Source of the DNA: Puffinus mauretanicus
Lineage: Eukaryota > Chordata > Aves > Procellariiformes > Procellariidae
Direction: 5' to 3'
NCBI GenBank assembly: GCA_023333565.1
Contig: JAJKFH010002859.1
Location: 1 to 64,000 of the forward strand
Length of the DNA: 64,000 nucleotides
Below, piece after piece: positions 37,501 to 49,033 of this stretch. Position 1 is the first letter of the stretch. Each line of letters begins with the position of its first letter. The translations under genes were made by a program, and so were the position numbers. The notes under the pieces were generated by a model. The model was not told where the DNA came from and made no database searches. It worked only from the letters and a program-made list of their open reading frames with translations.

Positions 37501-40500
37501 TGGTGAAATTTGAATGGCTTTGATTTTAAAACTCGGAAAAAGTCAAGATCCATGAGTGAATTTTCAGTGTTTACTTTTCCTGGAAATACTAAGCAAAATA
37601 TGGACTCAGCCAAAAAGATACAAATGCTAGTGAACTTAAAAGCACTCATTTTCCTGACGCTTCAATGTCTGTAGAGTCTTACTTTGTCTCCTGTCACAGG
37701 GAACTTTATTTAAGAAACTACTGCATCAGGAAATTGGTAAATATTGTATGGCTTGCTTCAGTTAGTTAAATACAAAAAGTGAGCGAAAATCACCTCTTAA
37801 CATGCAAGTCTTCACCTCTTAAAGCGCAAGTCTTCACCTCTCAAGCTTTGTGCTTGGAAGAGAGGAGCCTGGGAGGGTGTCCAGCCTTGCTATAGCTGCA
37901 CCATTGCACTGTGCTGATAGCAAATATCTGCCACTGCCATTCTGCATCCTACAGTGATTTTTGCTACTTCCTGCATAGTAATGTGAAAAATTCAGAAATG
38001 TAGTGTCTTCATCTGGGGTGACTTTGACCATGCAATCTCAAAGTAGGTTTTAAAAAATATGAAAAATCTGATGCCGCTGCTTTTCACTATGGTAACTCTT
38101 GTCCTATTTTATATTTTTAATACCTTACTGGAATTTTCATAGCTATATAGGGAATTATGTCACATTTTCCTTTAATCTTAGAAGCACATATACCTAACTC
38201 TACTAAAAAGCTTGACAATTCCAAACTTTTCCCTCCAAACATTGCTGGACTGTTCTGTAAAGTTGGATTGCTAGTACATTCTAGTATATATAAGGCAGAA
38301 TGATAATTAAGTGAATTTATTTGCAGTAAAAGATATTTTAAAATACCATATAATCTTTAATATGTTTACAGATAACTGCAGAACATTTCAATTCACCTCA
38401 GCAGATTTCATGGGTTTGCTTCTGACATAGTTGTTAGGTACTGCTAGAGAGAGAAATGAAAGGTTATTTTGGATTTTGGGTTACTGTCATGAATGTAGTA
38501 TGAAGGGGAATATAATTGTTGAAAGTGCACGGAAAATTGTGCATTTCATATCCTTATTCTTTGTAAATGGCATATGAATTCTTAATAGAAAAAAAGAATG
38601 CTACCTACTTCGTGAAACATGATTAAGAGTCAAAATATAATTAAACTAAGTACAGTTATTGATAACAAACTGTCTGATGAAAGGATGACTTCCTGTTAGC
38701 ATCCTTTAGAATTGTCAAAACAATGCACTTTTGCATACCGAAAGAAATAGATTGTATTGTCTCTTTGCTGCTTTGTACCTACGCTGTGATAATATTATCC
38801 TTCTGTGGATCTGCTGTCAGTCCAGTATTTTATAATTGACATTTTTCTTCTTGCTTTTTTTTTATATTAAAGCTATCATTTCTTCCCATACACCATACAA
38901 AGCAAAAAAAAGTATACGTTACTCTGCTTGAGCAGTGCTCCTGCGGAATGAATCAGCTAATACAGGCTGTGTTTTGATCCTGTGTTGTGCTAATGCATTA
39001 GCTCCTGGTGCTGGAGGAACATTTTGACCAATGAAGCCATGAGGTGCCTAGGGATCTGCCTATCCAAGACTGCAACTTTTTAAGTGCAATTTATCTCCTT
39101 ACACAAAGTAATGCAGTTTTACTTCTGCATAGATTCACTTTTGAAACCTAAACTTTGGCCTGATCTTGTGCTTGTTGAGTTGGTGATAAGCTTCCCATTT
39201 GTAGTCAAAATGTTTAATCTTCACTGTGCTTGCATTAGCTCAGTATACCTTTTATGTGTGCTCATCTTTATTCAGGAGAAAAAGCAAGCTTAGCTTCAGA
39301 TTTCTTCAGCGTCCCTGATGAAGTTGAAATTAAAGTGCTACCCACATGACTAACTTGGTAAGGATTTTGAGGCTAAGGCTTCGGTAAGGAAGCCACAACC
39401 TAAGATGACTCAAGGATCCTTACTGACCTTAAGTTACAAGAATATGTAGGTGGCAGGTAGCAGTTCAAACAACAATGCCTGATATTCCTTGTCTTCTTCC
39501 CTAGCTAATTCAAATGACTTTTTTGGGGGGGAACATCAATTTTTTGGAAGTTCTGAGCTGGCTTCAGGAGCTGATCGTGTTTGCTTGTTTTGTGAGTGTA
39601 GATTGAGCTAGTCATTCTCTTTGGTAAGTCATTTTTGTATGCTTTAAAGTGTTCCTGTAAAGCCTATTTGTGAAATAAGCCTTTCATAAATCAGAAGAAA
39701 TTAGTTCTGTTTTCATCTCCCTCACATAGAAATGTAGGAAAAGTCACATGATATCGGTGCTCGGCAATGGCATAAATGGAAGAGTGAGGATTTTCAGTGC
39801 CAGAAAGGCACTAAGATTTCCAGGGTTGCAGCATTATTGTAATGAATGTGTTTCAAAGTCCAGTAAAAGAGGTACTTCTGTTGTGACATTCTCCAAAAGC
39901 AGGGTATGTCTTGCATAATTTCAAACTTGTTTTCAGAATCTGAAAACATAATTTGAATACTGGGTTTTCATCCAGCTTTCAAAAAATAATTGTGGGTAAA
40001 ATGAACAAGAATAGGGCCTGAAAAATAAGATTGGAAGTGAAACAATGGACACACAGTGGACACACCTCTAATTCTTCTATTTAAATACTTTCAGGTATAT
40101 GAACAGATCATTAGAAGACAAAGTACAGGAATTTTCAGAAAGAACTGAACAATTATTTGTATCTGAGTATTCTCTTTTATTTTGAAAGGAATTCGTCTAT
40201 GGTAATGAAATTTCTGGACTGACTTTCTGTAGACATTTAATTGATTGAAGAAGTTCACCTTCCCTAATACATAAGCAAAGCAAATTGGAAACCTGAACAT
40301 AACATAATTCTTGCTGGAAGTGCTTACACTCCAGTCCATTTGAAGAAATCTGGCTGAATATTTTTCGTGAAAGGACCAAATTAATTAGGTTAAATGACAT
40401 GAAACTTCTCGTTCACTTCTACTTACAACTCACATTTGACAGCATACCACAAGAAATGACGACAAACAGTGCGTGGGAAGTAGGAAAATCAAGAGTTCAG

Positions 40501-41083
40501 ATTGTTTAAGATCATGAGACAGAAACTTTTGCAGATATTTTGAGGCATTCTATATTTAGTTCTGGATTGTGTAGGTGTTTTAATACCTAGATTTCCTTCC
40601 TCACAGATCATCCTTGCTTTCACGTAACTCCTCTAAAAATTAATCAGCACGGCAATACAGCAATACATGTGGCCTCAGTTATGACAGGGGACTAGTGTGT
40701 TGGCTGCCATGCTAGCTCACAAGACAGTTCTTGTCCTCAGATAAATACAGATGACAGCTCACATCCTACAGCAAGATGTGTACAGGTGAAAAAGGGCAAA
40801 ATCAGTTAATTCTGGTGACCATTTTAAGATAGGCAGGATATTGTTCAGATTTTTTAGTCTGAAACCCTTGAAGTCAAACTCCCAAAACTTCGCTTGCAGC
40901 TATATTCACTTAAATTTTCTGCACATCTAACCACAGGGTCAAAAACTGAGGATTACGTGCAGTCAATAATCAGCTGCAAAGTAAATAAGTTTTAACACAA
41001 TTTCTTAGCATTTCACTGAACTATAATGACAAAATAAATCCTTATTACAGTTCTTCATAGCAGCATAGGTTTCTTAACTCTGT
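31545..41083 (+). other. First part of a 17.4-kb intron
   Basis: AT-rich intron with no supported exon. It contains the second copy of the shared 19-bp word (33333-33351) and a 22-bp tandem repeat at 37790-37846. Minus-strand ORFs at 32742-33107 and 33203-33433 and several plus-strand ORFs lack recognisable motifs. Confidence 0.5.
37790..37846 (+). repeat. 22-bp tandem repeat, about 2.6 copies
   Basis: The unit TCACCTCTTAAAGCGCAAGT plus CT occurs at 37812-37833. A close variant precedes it at 37790-37811 and a partial copy follows. Confidence 0.88.
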
Positions 41084-41235
41084 GAATCATGATCTGGTGA
41101 TTAAGGATGTAGATCATGCAGATTGAATTCCCTGCACTTCTACAGACCTCTTGTGTGATATTAGACAAATCACTTAGCTTGTCTGCCTCAGGCTTCATTT
41201 GGAAAATGGAGATAGTATGTTATTTTACACATCAG
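41084..41235 (+). repeat. MIR-like (tRNA-derived CORE) SINE remnant
   Basis: The order of words matches the MIR consensus: GGTGATTAAGGATGTAGA near the 5' end, a TTGAATTCCCTGCACTTC segment, then TGTGTGATATTAGACAAATC, ACTTAGCTTGTCTGCCTCAG and TTTGGAAAATGGAGATAGTA. The expected consensus words are GTGACCTTGGGCAAGTCACT and CTGTAAAATGGGGATAATA. It is heavily diverged, as expected for an ancient element in a bird. Confidence 0.72.
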
Positions 41236-44200
41236 ACTTTGCACTGAATGAGACAGTCATTCACTAGAGATAATGTGGTAAAAAAGCTGCATCATTAAAA
41301 CTGCATCATAAAATATACATGCATAGGAGTGAGATTCAGGTATCAGAGACAGCATTAATTCTGCCTTCCCTTGGCTTTAAAACTTTGTTTTCTTAATCTA
41401 ATGAGGTTTTGTGTGTATGTGAGGGTGCTATTTTTTAGGGATTTAGGTATTATTATTTAGGTTTAGAGGGGTGTTTGAACCCAAAGATGTTTCAAAGACT
41501 TTTGTGAACTTTCACCTCCCAAACTAGAGCATAATATTAACATTTCTCTTCACCAGTTTGTACATGTATGAAAAAAATTACTTGCTGTAAACTAGAAGGC
41601 CTATATCTAGCTTCCAGAGTTTTGCTGCTCCTGGAGTGAGACCCCTCTCCAGTTTGCTGTCTGTAGCTCAGTAGAACTTTTAGCAGATCATGGAGCTGTT
41701 GGAGGGAACAGTTTTGTTGCCTTTTCATCAACCTCTGTTTTCCGTGGCAGCAGCAAGGCAAAGGAGACAGAAAACACACAAGATAACATGTGTGAAAGAA
41801 GTAAAAAAAGATCAGATAGATGAGAGTAAGAGGTAAAAAATGACTCTCTAGAGAAGCTGTATGCAAGGAGTGAGTCAAAAGCTCATATACTTTGTGGGGA
41901 AGTGAGAGGGGAAGGAGTTTGATAATACAGTGAAGAAAGATCAAGATTGGTGGAGGGAATCCTGAAGAAAAGTGGGGTGTTTGTGAAGAGGCAAAGCATC
42001 CATCTCTCTTTCCACAGAGTACAGTTTCAGAGACAGCCTCCCCTTTCCATTCCCTTCTCTCCCTAAAGACAAGTTACTGACACGCAAGTAATTACCTTAT
42101 ATCTACTGAATACCGTGACTGTCCCTGTGAGTGCTTTTAGCCCACAGCCTGAGATAAACATGTTATCTCAAATCCTTAATGAAATAAATTCACGTGACTG
42201 TGCTTCACTTCATCTTGGTGATGGGCTAAGACCATGTTCCCACCCTGTTAGTGAGGCTCAGCTGACCTGGGGCAACTTAATCGTGACCATTCAGCCCTGG
42301 CCCTAAGTGTCCCATGGAGCCCCAGGTGAGGCAAGCAGGGCACTAACCATGACCGGCACAGGATGCAGCCATCGCCGGGCCAGTAATCCCCAGTGAGGGG
42401 CCTGGTGCTGAAATCCAGCAGGAAAAGTGCCTCCTCTTCCTTATGGGGGAGCTCAGCATGGCTGCAGCTTGCCCACCCTCCACCACCCCTGCACTGAGCA
42501 AGTGTCTGATGGATCGGGGTAACCACCTATGCTTGCCAGACACACGTACAGAGCAGGAGCCAGACCTCCCTGCAGTGAGGTTCAGGCCTGGAAGGGAGCA
42601 CAAGAGCAAATCAACCGCTCAAGTCTCATTCCGAATGTGTGTGATTTGGCAGGTCTGCTGATGGAGCTAGCCTGACCCGCATCCTGCTTGATTTTGAAGG
42701 TATTGCCATGAATGTTAGCACCTGAATCAAGTGTTGCAACAGGTAAGCCCACAGCTCTGGTACAGAGTGTTTTAAGAAAAGAAAATCAAATGTAAGATTG
42801 AAACTAATCCCCTATTCTTGATGATGAAGCATTTTTGTGTTTCTGCTGGTTATCAATCAGGTATCATATCAGTTAGATAGGTAGAAAGAAAGTTTTAAAA
42901 CCAATTACAAATAAAGCCATCTTGTCCCTCTCTGTCCCTTCCAGATTTTGATTTTCACACACTTGAAACCATGTTCAAGGAGAAAGGAAGAACAGCATTT
43001 TCCTTTAGAAGCAAAATGAAATCAAAGCCCTGCAAGAGAGTATGCAGTGTACCACACTTTATTCCTTTTCATGTTAGCATTTGCACAGCAGTTCTAGCGC
43101 TGTGATAGCACAGCGACTTGACACTCTGACATCAGTGAAGAAATTCAGCAGGAGATGTTTACTGGTAAAAGACGGCTCAAATTACAAAGAGTTTCCTGAC
43201 AGCAGGCTGCGCATTAGAGTTAATCAGAATTTACTTTTGTTGCTCTTGATTCTAATCAGAGATAGGCAGATAGACATCATGTACATACCTTGAAAAAATC
43301 CCCTGCTGCACTGCCAGTGCTTGTGCATTAAGCTGGTCTCCTAAATGCCGAATGAAGCATGTCATGTTTTGTGTAAGAGATTAAAACAGAGAGCCTAAAT
43401 TTATTTTTATATCAGTTCCTTTTATCGAAAATCTCATATTTGGGTTTTCTGAATAGACATGCAAGGCAACTGTCACTCTTTATCTGTAAATACATTTCTG
43501 GGAGGCTGAGCTTCAGCTGGACAACTATAAAAAAACAGTCATATAAACCTGCAAACTACCTGGGATGAAATGCCCTTGTAGCTGATTAGTAATCACAGTG
43601 TTCACTAAGAGAATCCATTGAGATGTTCTAGGCATGAACATTGTGATGTAGCTTTGAGCTACATTTTACCATTCACTCCGAGAAAGTGTGCTGTTCACTT
43701 ACATGGCTTAAACCACAGCAGCACTGTCCTGCCAGTTACTTTCTGTTATTCATCACAGACAGTAAAGTGTATTCTGCTTACTATAAATTGTACAGGAAAA
43801 CCACCAGTGACGCACATATTTCTGTTGGAAATCATTACACAGATGCTGGATAAGCCTGTGGCTGTGTTTTACAAGACACCAACCTTGCTGACTTGGAGTT
43901 TTCCCAACAGAAATACCTGGAAGATATAGATACAACTTTGGTTCTTACTCTTCAAGGTAATAAGAAAGGGATTTGTTCAATAGGTGAAAGCCAATCTCCT
44001 TGAGAATCCTTCTGTCACAATAGTATAGATTTTTATTAGCATTAGTGCGAACCTGACATAGTGTAGGTATGACTGATCTGTTCATCTACTGCTAATGCAA
44101 GAGAATGTGTTGGGATCAAAGTTTGCGATAAGTTCTTGGTACTTCATTTTCTCTTTAGGCTAGGCGGTGTTGGGAGCATGCCAAGGACACAGTCTGGGCG

Positions 44201-46074
44201 CCTGGCGATGAGACACTTTTTCTTACTCAGAGAGTAGCAACCGCGTTTTGTACCAGACACATCTTTAAATTCAGTAGGAGCTCTGGTAGTGATGCTCTGT
44301 AGTCTGTACCTGCCATATTTCTTTGTGACTCCATTGACCTTAGTGGCAAAGGATTAGCATAGGAGAAGGAAGAATCACAAAAATATTTTTTCAGGAAGAG
44401 AAGGAAGCCCAATAGTCTGAGAAAGGCCAAATTCACAATTCCTGGGACTTGACATGATGAAGGTATTCCTGTTGCTCTGCACCCTGACGGTTGCTTCAAC
44501 AAGCTTAGACTCTGCTCTGTCATTGTTCCCTCATGCTGTTTCAGTGGATGTGTGGCATTAAAAATCCCCCCAACATAAATTACTTAGTAAAGATCAAGTT
44601 TTTGAAGCTCACTTCAGATGTTAGTTACTAGCTTTGCTGAATAGCCAGTTTCTGCAGGCTTCATAAGAATTATACTTTGTACGGGATAGGAGTCGTCTTG
44701 ATATAGTGTCAACCCTCTGCCAAAACAAGGGTATAAGCTTAAAATATTTTTTAATCCTGTCTTGTCTCTCGAAGAGTCCGAGTTTCTGTAGCTTCTTTAT
44801 TTTTTATTCCTGATGAAAAGCACATAGGAGCCTATTCAGTAGGAAATTACACATCCTGTTGCATGAAGCCCTAACCATTTTGGACAAATTTTCAGTACTA
44901 TGTTCTGGATGCTCACAGTGATGTGTTTGCAGTGAGTGTGAGAGTTTCAAAGATGGGACCTTAAGTATCCAGCTCCATTCCCCAGCATCCCAATGGAAAA
45001 TTGCAGCCTCAACCTTTGGAGTTAAAATTAAAAGTGAGTGTTTATTTTAAATAGTTATAAAGACAGCCTGCAACATCTGGCTTCTTTCATGGGTTGTTGG
45101 CAGGGGAGGGAGGACTTAACTTCACTTTTAGTTTCCATAGAGTCTTTGCCATGGTAGTTTATGGAGAGAGGTCTGCTGAGGAGTAGCAGTGACTGTAACT
45201 GTGGCTGGTCCTTGCTCAGATTAAACCGGGAGAGGGAAGTATCTAGCTATGTACTGGCTCGTAATTAATACATATGAGGAAATTTTGTTCTGCTCATGAA
45301 TGTTCCTTGAGGAAATAAAGATTAAATTTGTTAAGTAAATTATTCACTGCAAATTATTCACTCTGCTCCACTTGCTATTCTGAGATTTCCGCAATATCTA
45401 AGGGATCTAGATCATACAGGGAGAGGCATGGCCATAAAAAGCAGAGGCCAAAGGCACGATTCCTTTCTTGTACAAAATACAAGTCTTATTTTAATTAAAA
45501 TAAACAGACTGGGGTTGCTTAGCATTAGGGAAAGCAATGTACAGCCCCGAGGTATCTCTCAGTCTCTGGTTAAACTTGGACCAGATTTGTCTGACGGACA
45601 ATGAAAAACGAGTTGCTAATATGAAAAAAGTCTCATTTCATTTGCTTTTTGACAGGTGGCCAGTATGCTAAACCCTTCAATCTACTTTGCACTCTACTTT
45701 TTAGTTTTATCAGAATAATCAAGTATTGAAAGGATAAGTTTACACTTGCAGTTTAGACTGGAAGTGATCTCTCCTTTCAGGGCAAGGTAAGTGGATGGAC
45801 CCACTGAGGGGATACGGCACTGTTGCGGCACTTGATATCGTGTGGGAGGGAGGTACATAAAGCACTTGAATATCCAGGACCATTCATCATGGCCCATTCA
45901 TTAAAACTGAATAATGATAATAATAAGCTATAAGGTATGTTGCCTTTTATAAATATAATGTCAGTGGGAATCATTCTCATGGGGTCATCTTAATTATTTT
46001 TAAGTGGTTAGCCTTTTTCCCCACAGAACTTCCCAGAGAGAAGAGTGACATTGCCTGGGTATTTCAGGATGGAG

Positions 46075-46160
46075 GAGTCAATCCAAGCCCCATAAAATTC
46101 ACCTGAAAAAATTCTATTGATTTCATTGGGGTTTGGATCAGGTTCAAAGACCAGCAAGGA
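46075..46160. repeat. Possible ancient amniote repeat fragment
   Basis: TCTATTGATTTCATTGGGGT followed by TTGGATCAGGTTC resembles the TTGACTTCAATGGG...TTTGGATCAGGCCC signature of old sauropsid repeats. Low certainty. Confidence 0.38.
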
Positions 46161-46902
46161 AATGGAATAAGTTACCTGCAGTCATGTCCAACAGAAAACT
46201 AAGCATGAGAATTTTTCTTTTAATTTTACATAGATATTCATTCCTCTTTGAAAAATTAGCTTCAAATACAGAGGATATAAGCACCAAGCTTATTATTAAT
46301 TTTTAATTCAAAGGAGCTCCTTTTGAAATGTATTGGTCAACTAAATTAAATTAACTTAATGTTATTTCTGTTTGATTTTCTTCACTTTGTTATTTTTTAC
46401 AACTAGTGTGGGTCAACCTTCCAAGGGCAAGAACATAATCAGGTCAGCTTTCAAGCTGCTATAATTTTTCTGATATGTGGATGAGGAAAGGAAATAGATA
46501 TGGGTGGGTACTATATCTCTTGAAATGGCCTCTTTCTTCCTGTTTAACAATAAATATTCTACAGAAAGGAAGCTCATATATTACTCTTCAGATGAGTTCC
46601 CATTTTATTAATCATGAAGATTTTAACAGGGGCCTGAGACAGGAAATCACAGTCTAATGATCAGCAGAGTCTGATTTAATCCTCACGTTTGGATCAGATT
46701 AAAAACAATGTACTGCAATGTACATCTATGTAGATAAATAATCAGGTTTAATTAGTATTAAACATACAAAGAGCTTTTATAACAACATATGGCCCTACTG
46801 AATTACTAAGGCTGATTAAATATCCATGGTAAAACCTCCTTATGGTTAGAAACTTAAATGGACTTTTCAGGTGTTGTTAACAGATAAAAAAACCATACCT
46901 CT

Positions 46903-46966
46903 CAGAGTTCATCATTATTATTAATTAATTATTGATTATTAATAATAACAATGGTTATGAACTCTG
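46903..46966. repeat. AT-rich inverted repeat (palindrome)
   Basis: The outer arms CAGAGTTCAT (46903-46912) and ATGAACTCTG (46957-46966) are exact reverse complements. The interior consists of ATTATTATTAAT and ATTAATAAT blocks that can also pair. A related AATAATAAC block follows at 46977-47000. Confidence 0.85.
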
Positions 46967-48719
46967 ATGTATATGTTATTATTAATAATAACAATAATAA
47001 ATTCAACTCTGTTCTAGATAAGTGTAGTTCTGATTACAATGTGAAATGAAACATCTTGGTTAATGGGTTGAGGTTCAACACGTACTCCACTGCAATCTGA
47101 TAACCTAGAGAAAAATCTTGCATTATATTCGGCAGAATTTCAGCACCTTAACCCCAGTTCCTCCTCCTCTTCTTACCAACCCGGTTCTGGAAAGGAAAAC
47201 CTCATTATACCATCAGCATATAATAATTATTCTTTCATCAATCAGTCTCAGTCCATTCAGTTGCCCGTCCACCAGAATCCAAGAAGGGCTCCAAACCTTT
47301 TCTTAAACATTTAAATAGAAGTCCAAATAGCAAACTGAAATGGGAATTCATGTGATGAGCAGTGTCTTATCCCTCCCTGGAGTATTCATATGACAGAGGA
47401 AGAAGAGAGCAATTCACCCAAGAGACTACCTACCTATCTAGCATTGTCTCCTCATAGATGCTTCAAAAAGTTAGAAGTGTTTATGGGACTGGGAAAGGCA
47501 ATTCTAAGAAATAAGACCTGTGCATTTCTTACCAGCTTTCAGCCATGAGTTCTTTTGGTTTTCAGTTTGGATGGTTTCTTGGTTTAGCTTTCCTTGAAAT
47601 TTGAGTTCAACTATATTAAAAGAATGACACAGAGAAAGAAAGGTCTGTGCACTGATATTTGGATTGACAAGGACTTCTGAATTTTTATTTGGTCCAAGAG
47701 ACCTCCACAGTGACTTGCTTTTTTAAAAGAGCTTTTATCTATGCAAAACTTCAGAGTAAAAGTTGCTTAGAATAGATTTGCTTGAAAAAAAATTTTGAAA
47801 AAATGTTATCAAAATTTTGGGAAAAAAAAAAGAGCATTTTTACCAAAGTTTTTTCTTGCCACTTATTCTGGAACATTTTTCTTGCAACTTACTTAGAAAT
47901 AGACTTCTTTTTCATTTGTAGTAATTTTTGTAGTAAGATTTAATTGAAGCTCTGTGGGTGGCCTGAAAGTTTGGGGGTTGAAATAGAGAATTTGCCTCCA
48001 TCTTTCAGCAAAAAGTTGGGAATTTTTCCTGGTTTCAGGTTTTGTGGCCTATGATTCACAACAAATAAGTTTTACTTAGGATATTCAAGACTTTTGTTTG
48101 TTTGGCAAATAATATCAAGCAAAATGAAGCAGAAATTCAAAGCTGTCTTAATATCTCCACTTTCATTTAGCCTCTGGGCTGTTTTTCAAGAGGGTAAAGG
48201 ACCTTTGTCATTCTCCTCTGTGGTTTTGTTGTAAGCCTTCTGTTAGACTTGCTTTTTCTCCCTGTGACTTTGTCACCAAATCAAGGACAACAGAGGACTG
48301 AAAAGTGCTATTTCAGGGAGTCCAAATTCTGTGATGAATGGCAAAAAATTATTCCACCATGCAAAAGAAAAAGATGGCTTTAGAAAACTTCCCTTCTCTG
48401 CCAAACAGTGACCTTCAATCTCATTGCTTTTATTGCATTACTGTAGAGCTAAGAAAGAAAGGAAGGCATTAGGGGCCAGCTAGACCAGGGTGAATCTGCT
48501 GGGGGATAATATTCCTTGGTCCTCTGAACAGCAGCGTACCTTCTTCACATTCGAGTGCCAGCAGAAGTTGAAATGAAGGGTGCAGTTAGTGTCACAAGGC
48601 TGAGTGGGGAAAAATGAGAGAGGAAAAGAGGATGATTTTCTTGAGGTTGTCCAAAGTCTTACTGAGGCCTGATGGTGACATAGAAGGAGATAAGTCTTAA
48701 AGCATTTCTCACTCTGGAC

Positions 48720-48922
48720 CCTTTCCTCATTTTCAACTCATTTCCTTAGTGCACCTCTCTCCTTTCACCGTCACTTCCTACCCTCTTTCCTCACTCCCTC
48801 CCCAAACAAAGATTTCAGCTTGCTCACCCATGCCGCAAAGCAGCTGCATGAAGCCACATCCTGATAGAATAAGAAACTGCGTAACTGATGTACGCTTGTG
48901 CAGTACACTTCATTGCACTTAG
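48720..48922 (+). promoter_or_regulatory. Presumed promoter / 5' region of short SAMSN1, with ETS-type site
   Basis: The 250 bases before the start exon are unlike the surrounding intron: pyrimidine-rich with several CpGs. CACTTCCT at 48772-48779 reads AGGAAGTG on the minus strand, an ETS/PU.1-type site. SAMSN1 is known as a haematopoietic gene, so a PU.1-like input would make sense, but this is inference. No clear TATA box is seen. The AG at 48921-48922 is also a candidate splice acceptor for the long form. Confidence 0.3.
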
Positions 48923-48976
48923 TTTGGTTACAAACTAGTAGCAGTTGCACATCAGCTGGATAAACCGGAATTAAAA
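48923..48976 (+). CDS. SAMSN1: Long-form coding extension upstream of the SAMSN1 start codon
   Basis: The frame of the SAMSN1 start codon is open for 54 bases upstream, bounded by a TAG whose AG (48921-48922) follows a fair pyrimidine context (ACTTCATTGCACTTAG). Spliced there, it joins in phase 0 to the W that ends the exon at 31544 and reads FGYKLVAVAHQLDKPELK before the usual M. SASH1 as I recall it reads TWGAGRKLVKTFSKGE, then IKPPKKM. The W.. G.KLV ... KP..KM landmarks agree in order. In a short transcript started just upstream, the same bases would be 5' untranslated sequence. Confidence 0.58.
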
Positions 48977-49033
48977 ATGTTGAAGAGAAAACCATCTAAT
49001 GTGTCTGATAAGGAGAAAAGTCAAAAGCCAAAG
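48977..49033 (+). CDS. SAMSN1: SAMSN1 first coding exon (short form)
   Basis: Nineteen codons, MLKRKPSNVSDKEKSQKPK, ending at the donor GTAAGA in phase 0. This is nearly identical to the known mammalian SAMSN1 start (MLKRKPSNVSEKEKHQKPK). It is closer than the SASH3 start, which has MLRRKPSNASEKE, so the paralogue is SAMSN1. The start codon has A at -3. SAMSN1 (HACS1, SLy2) is a cytoplasmic/nuclear adaptor with a SLY region, an SH3 domain and a SAM domain, expressed mainly in blood cells and described as a negative regulator of B-cell activation. Only this exon of the canonical protein lies in the window. The next exon, expected to start RSSSFGNF, was not found before 64000. Confidence 0.93.

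Larger units (their letters stand above)
41236..48700 (+). other. Second part of the long intron
   Basis: AT-rich intron. A GC-richer stretch at about 42230-42680 contains ORFs on both strands but no motif I recognise. A decayed ancient repeat lies near 46075-46160 and an AT palindrome at 46903-46966. No exon is supported. Confidence 0.5.

Noticed and set aside
41537..41944. 135-codon minus-strand ORF
   Set aside because: Leu/Ser-rich with no recognised motif, it lies opposite an A/G-rich stretch. Most likely a composition effect.
48771..48995. 74-codon minus-strand ORF over the SAMSN1 start exon
   Set aside because: It is antisense to a well-supported start exon and has no recognisable motif.
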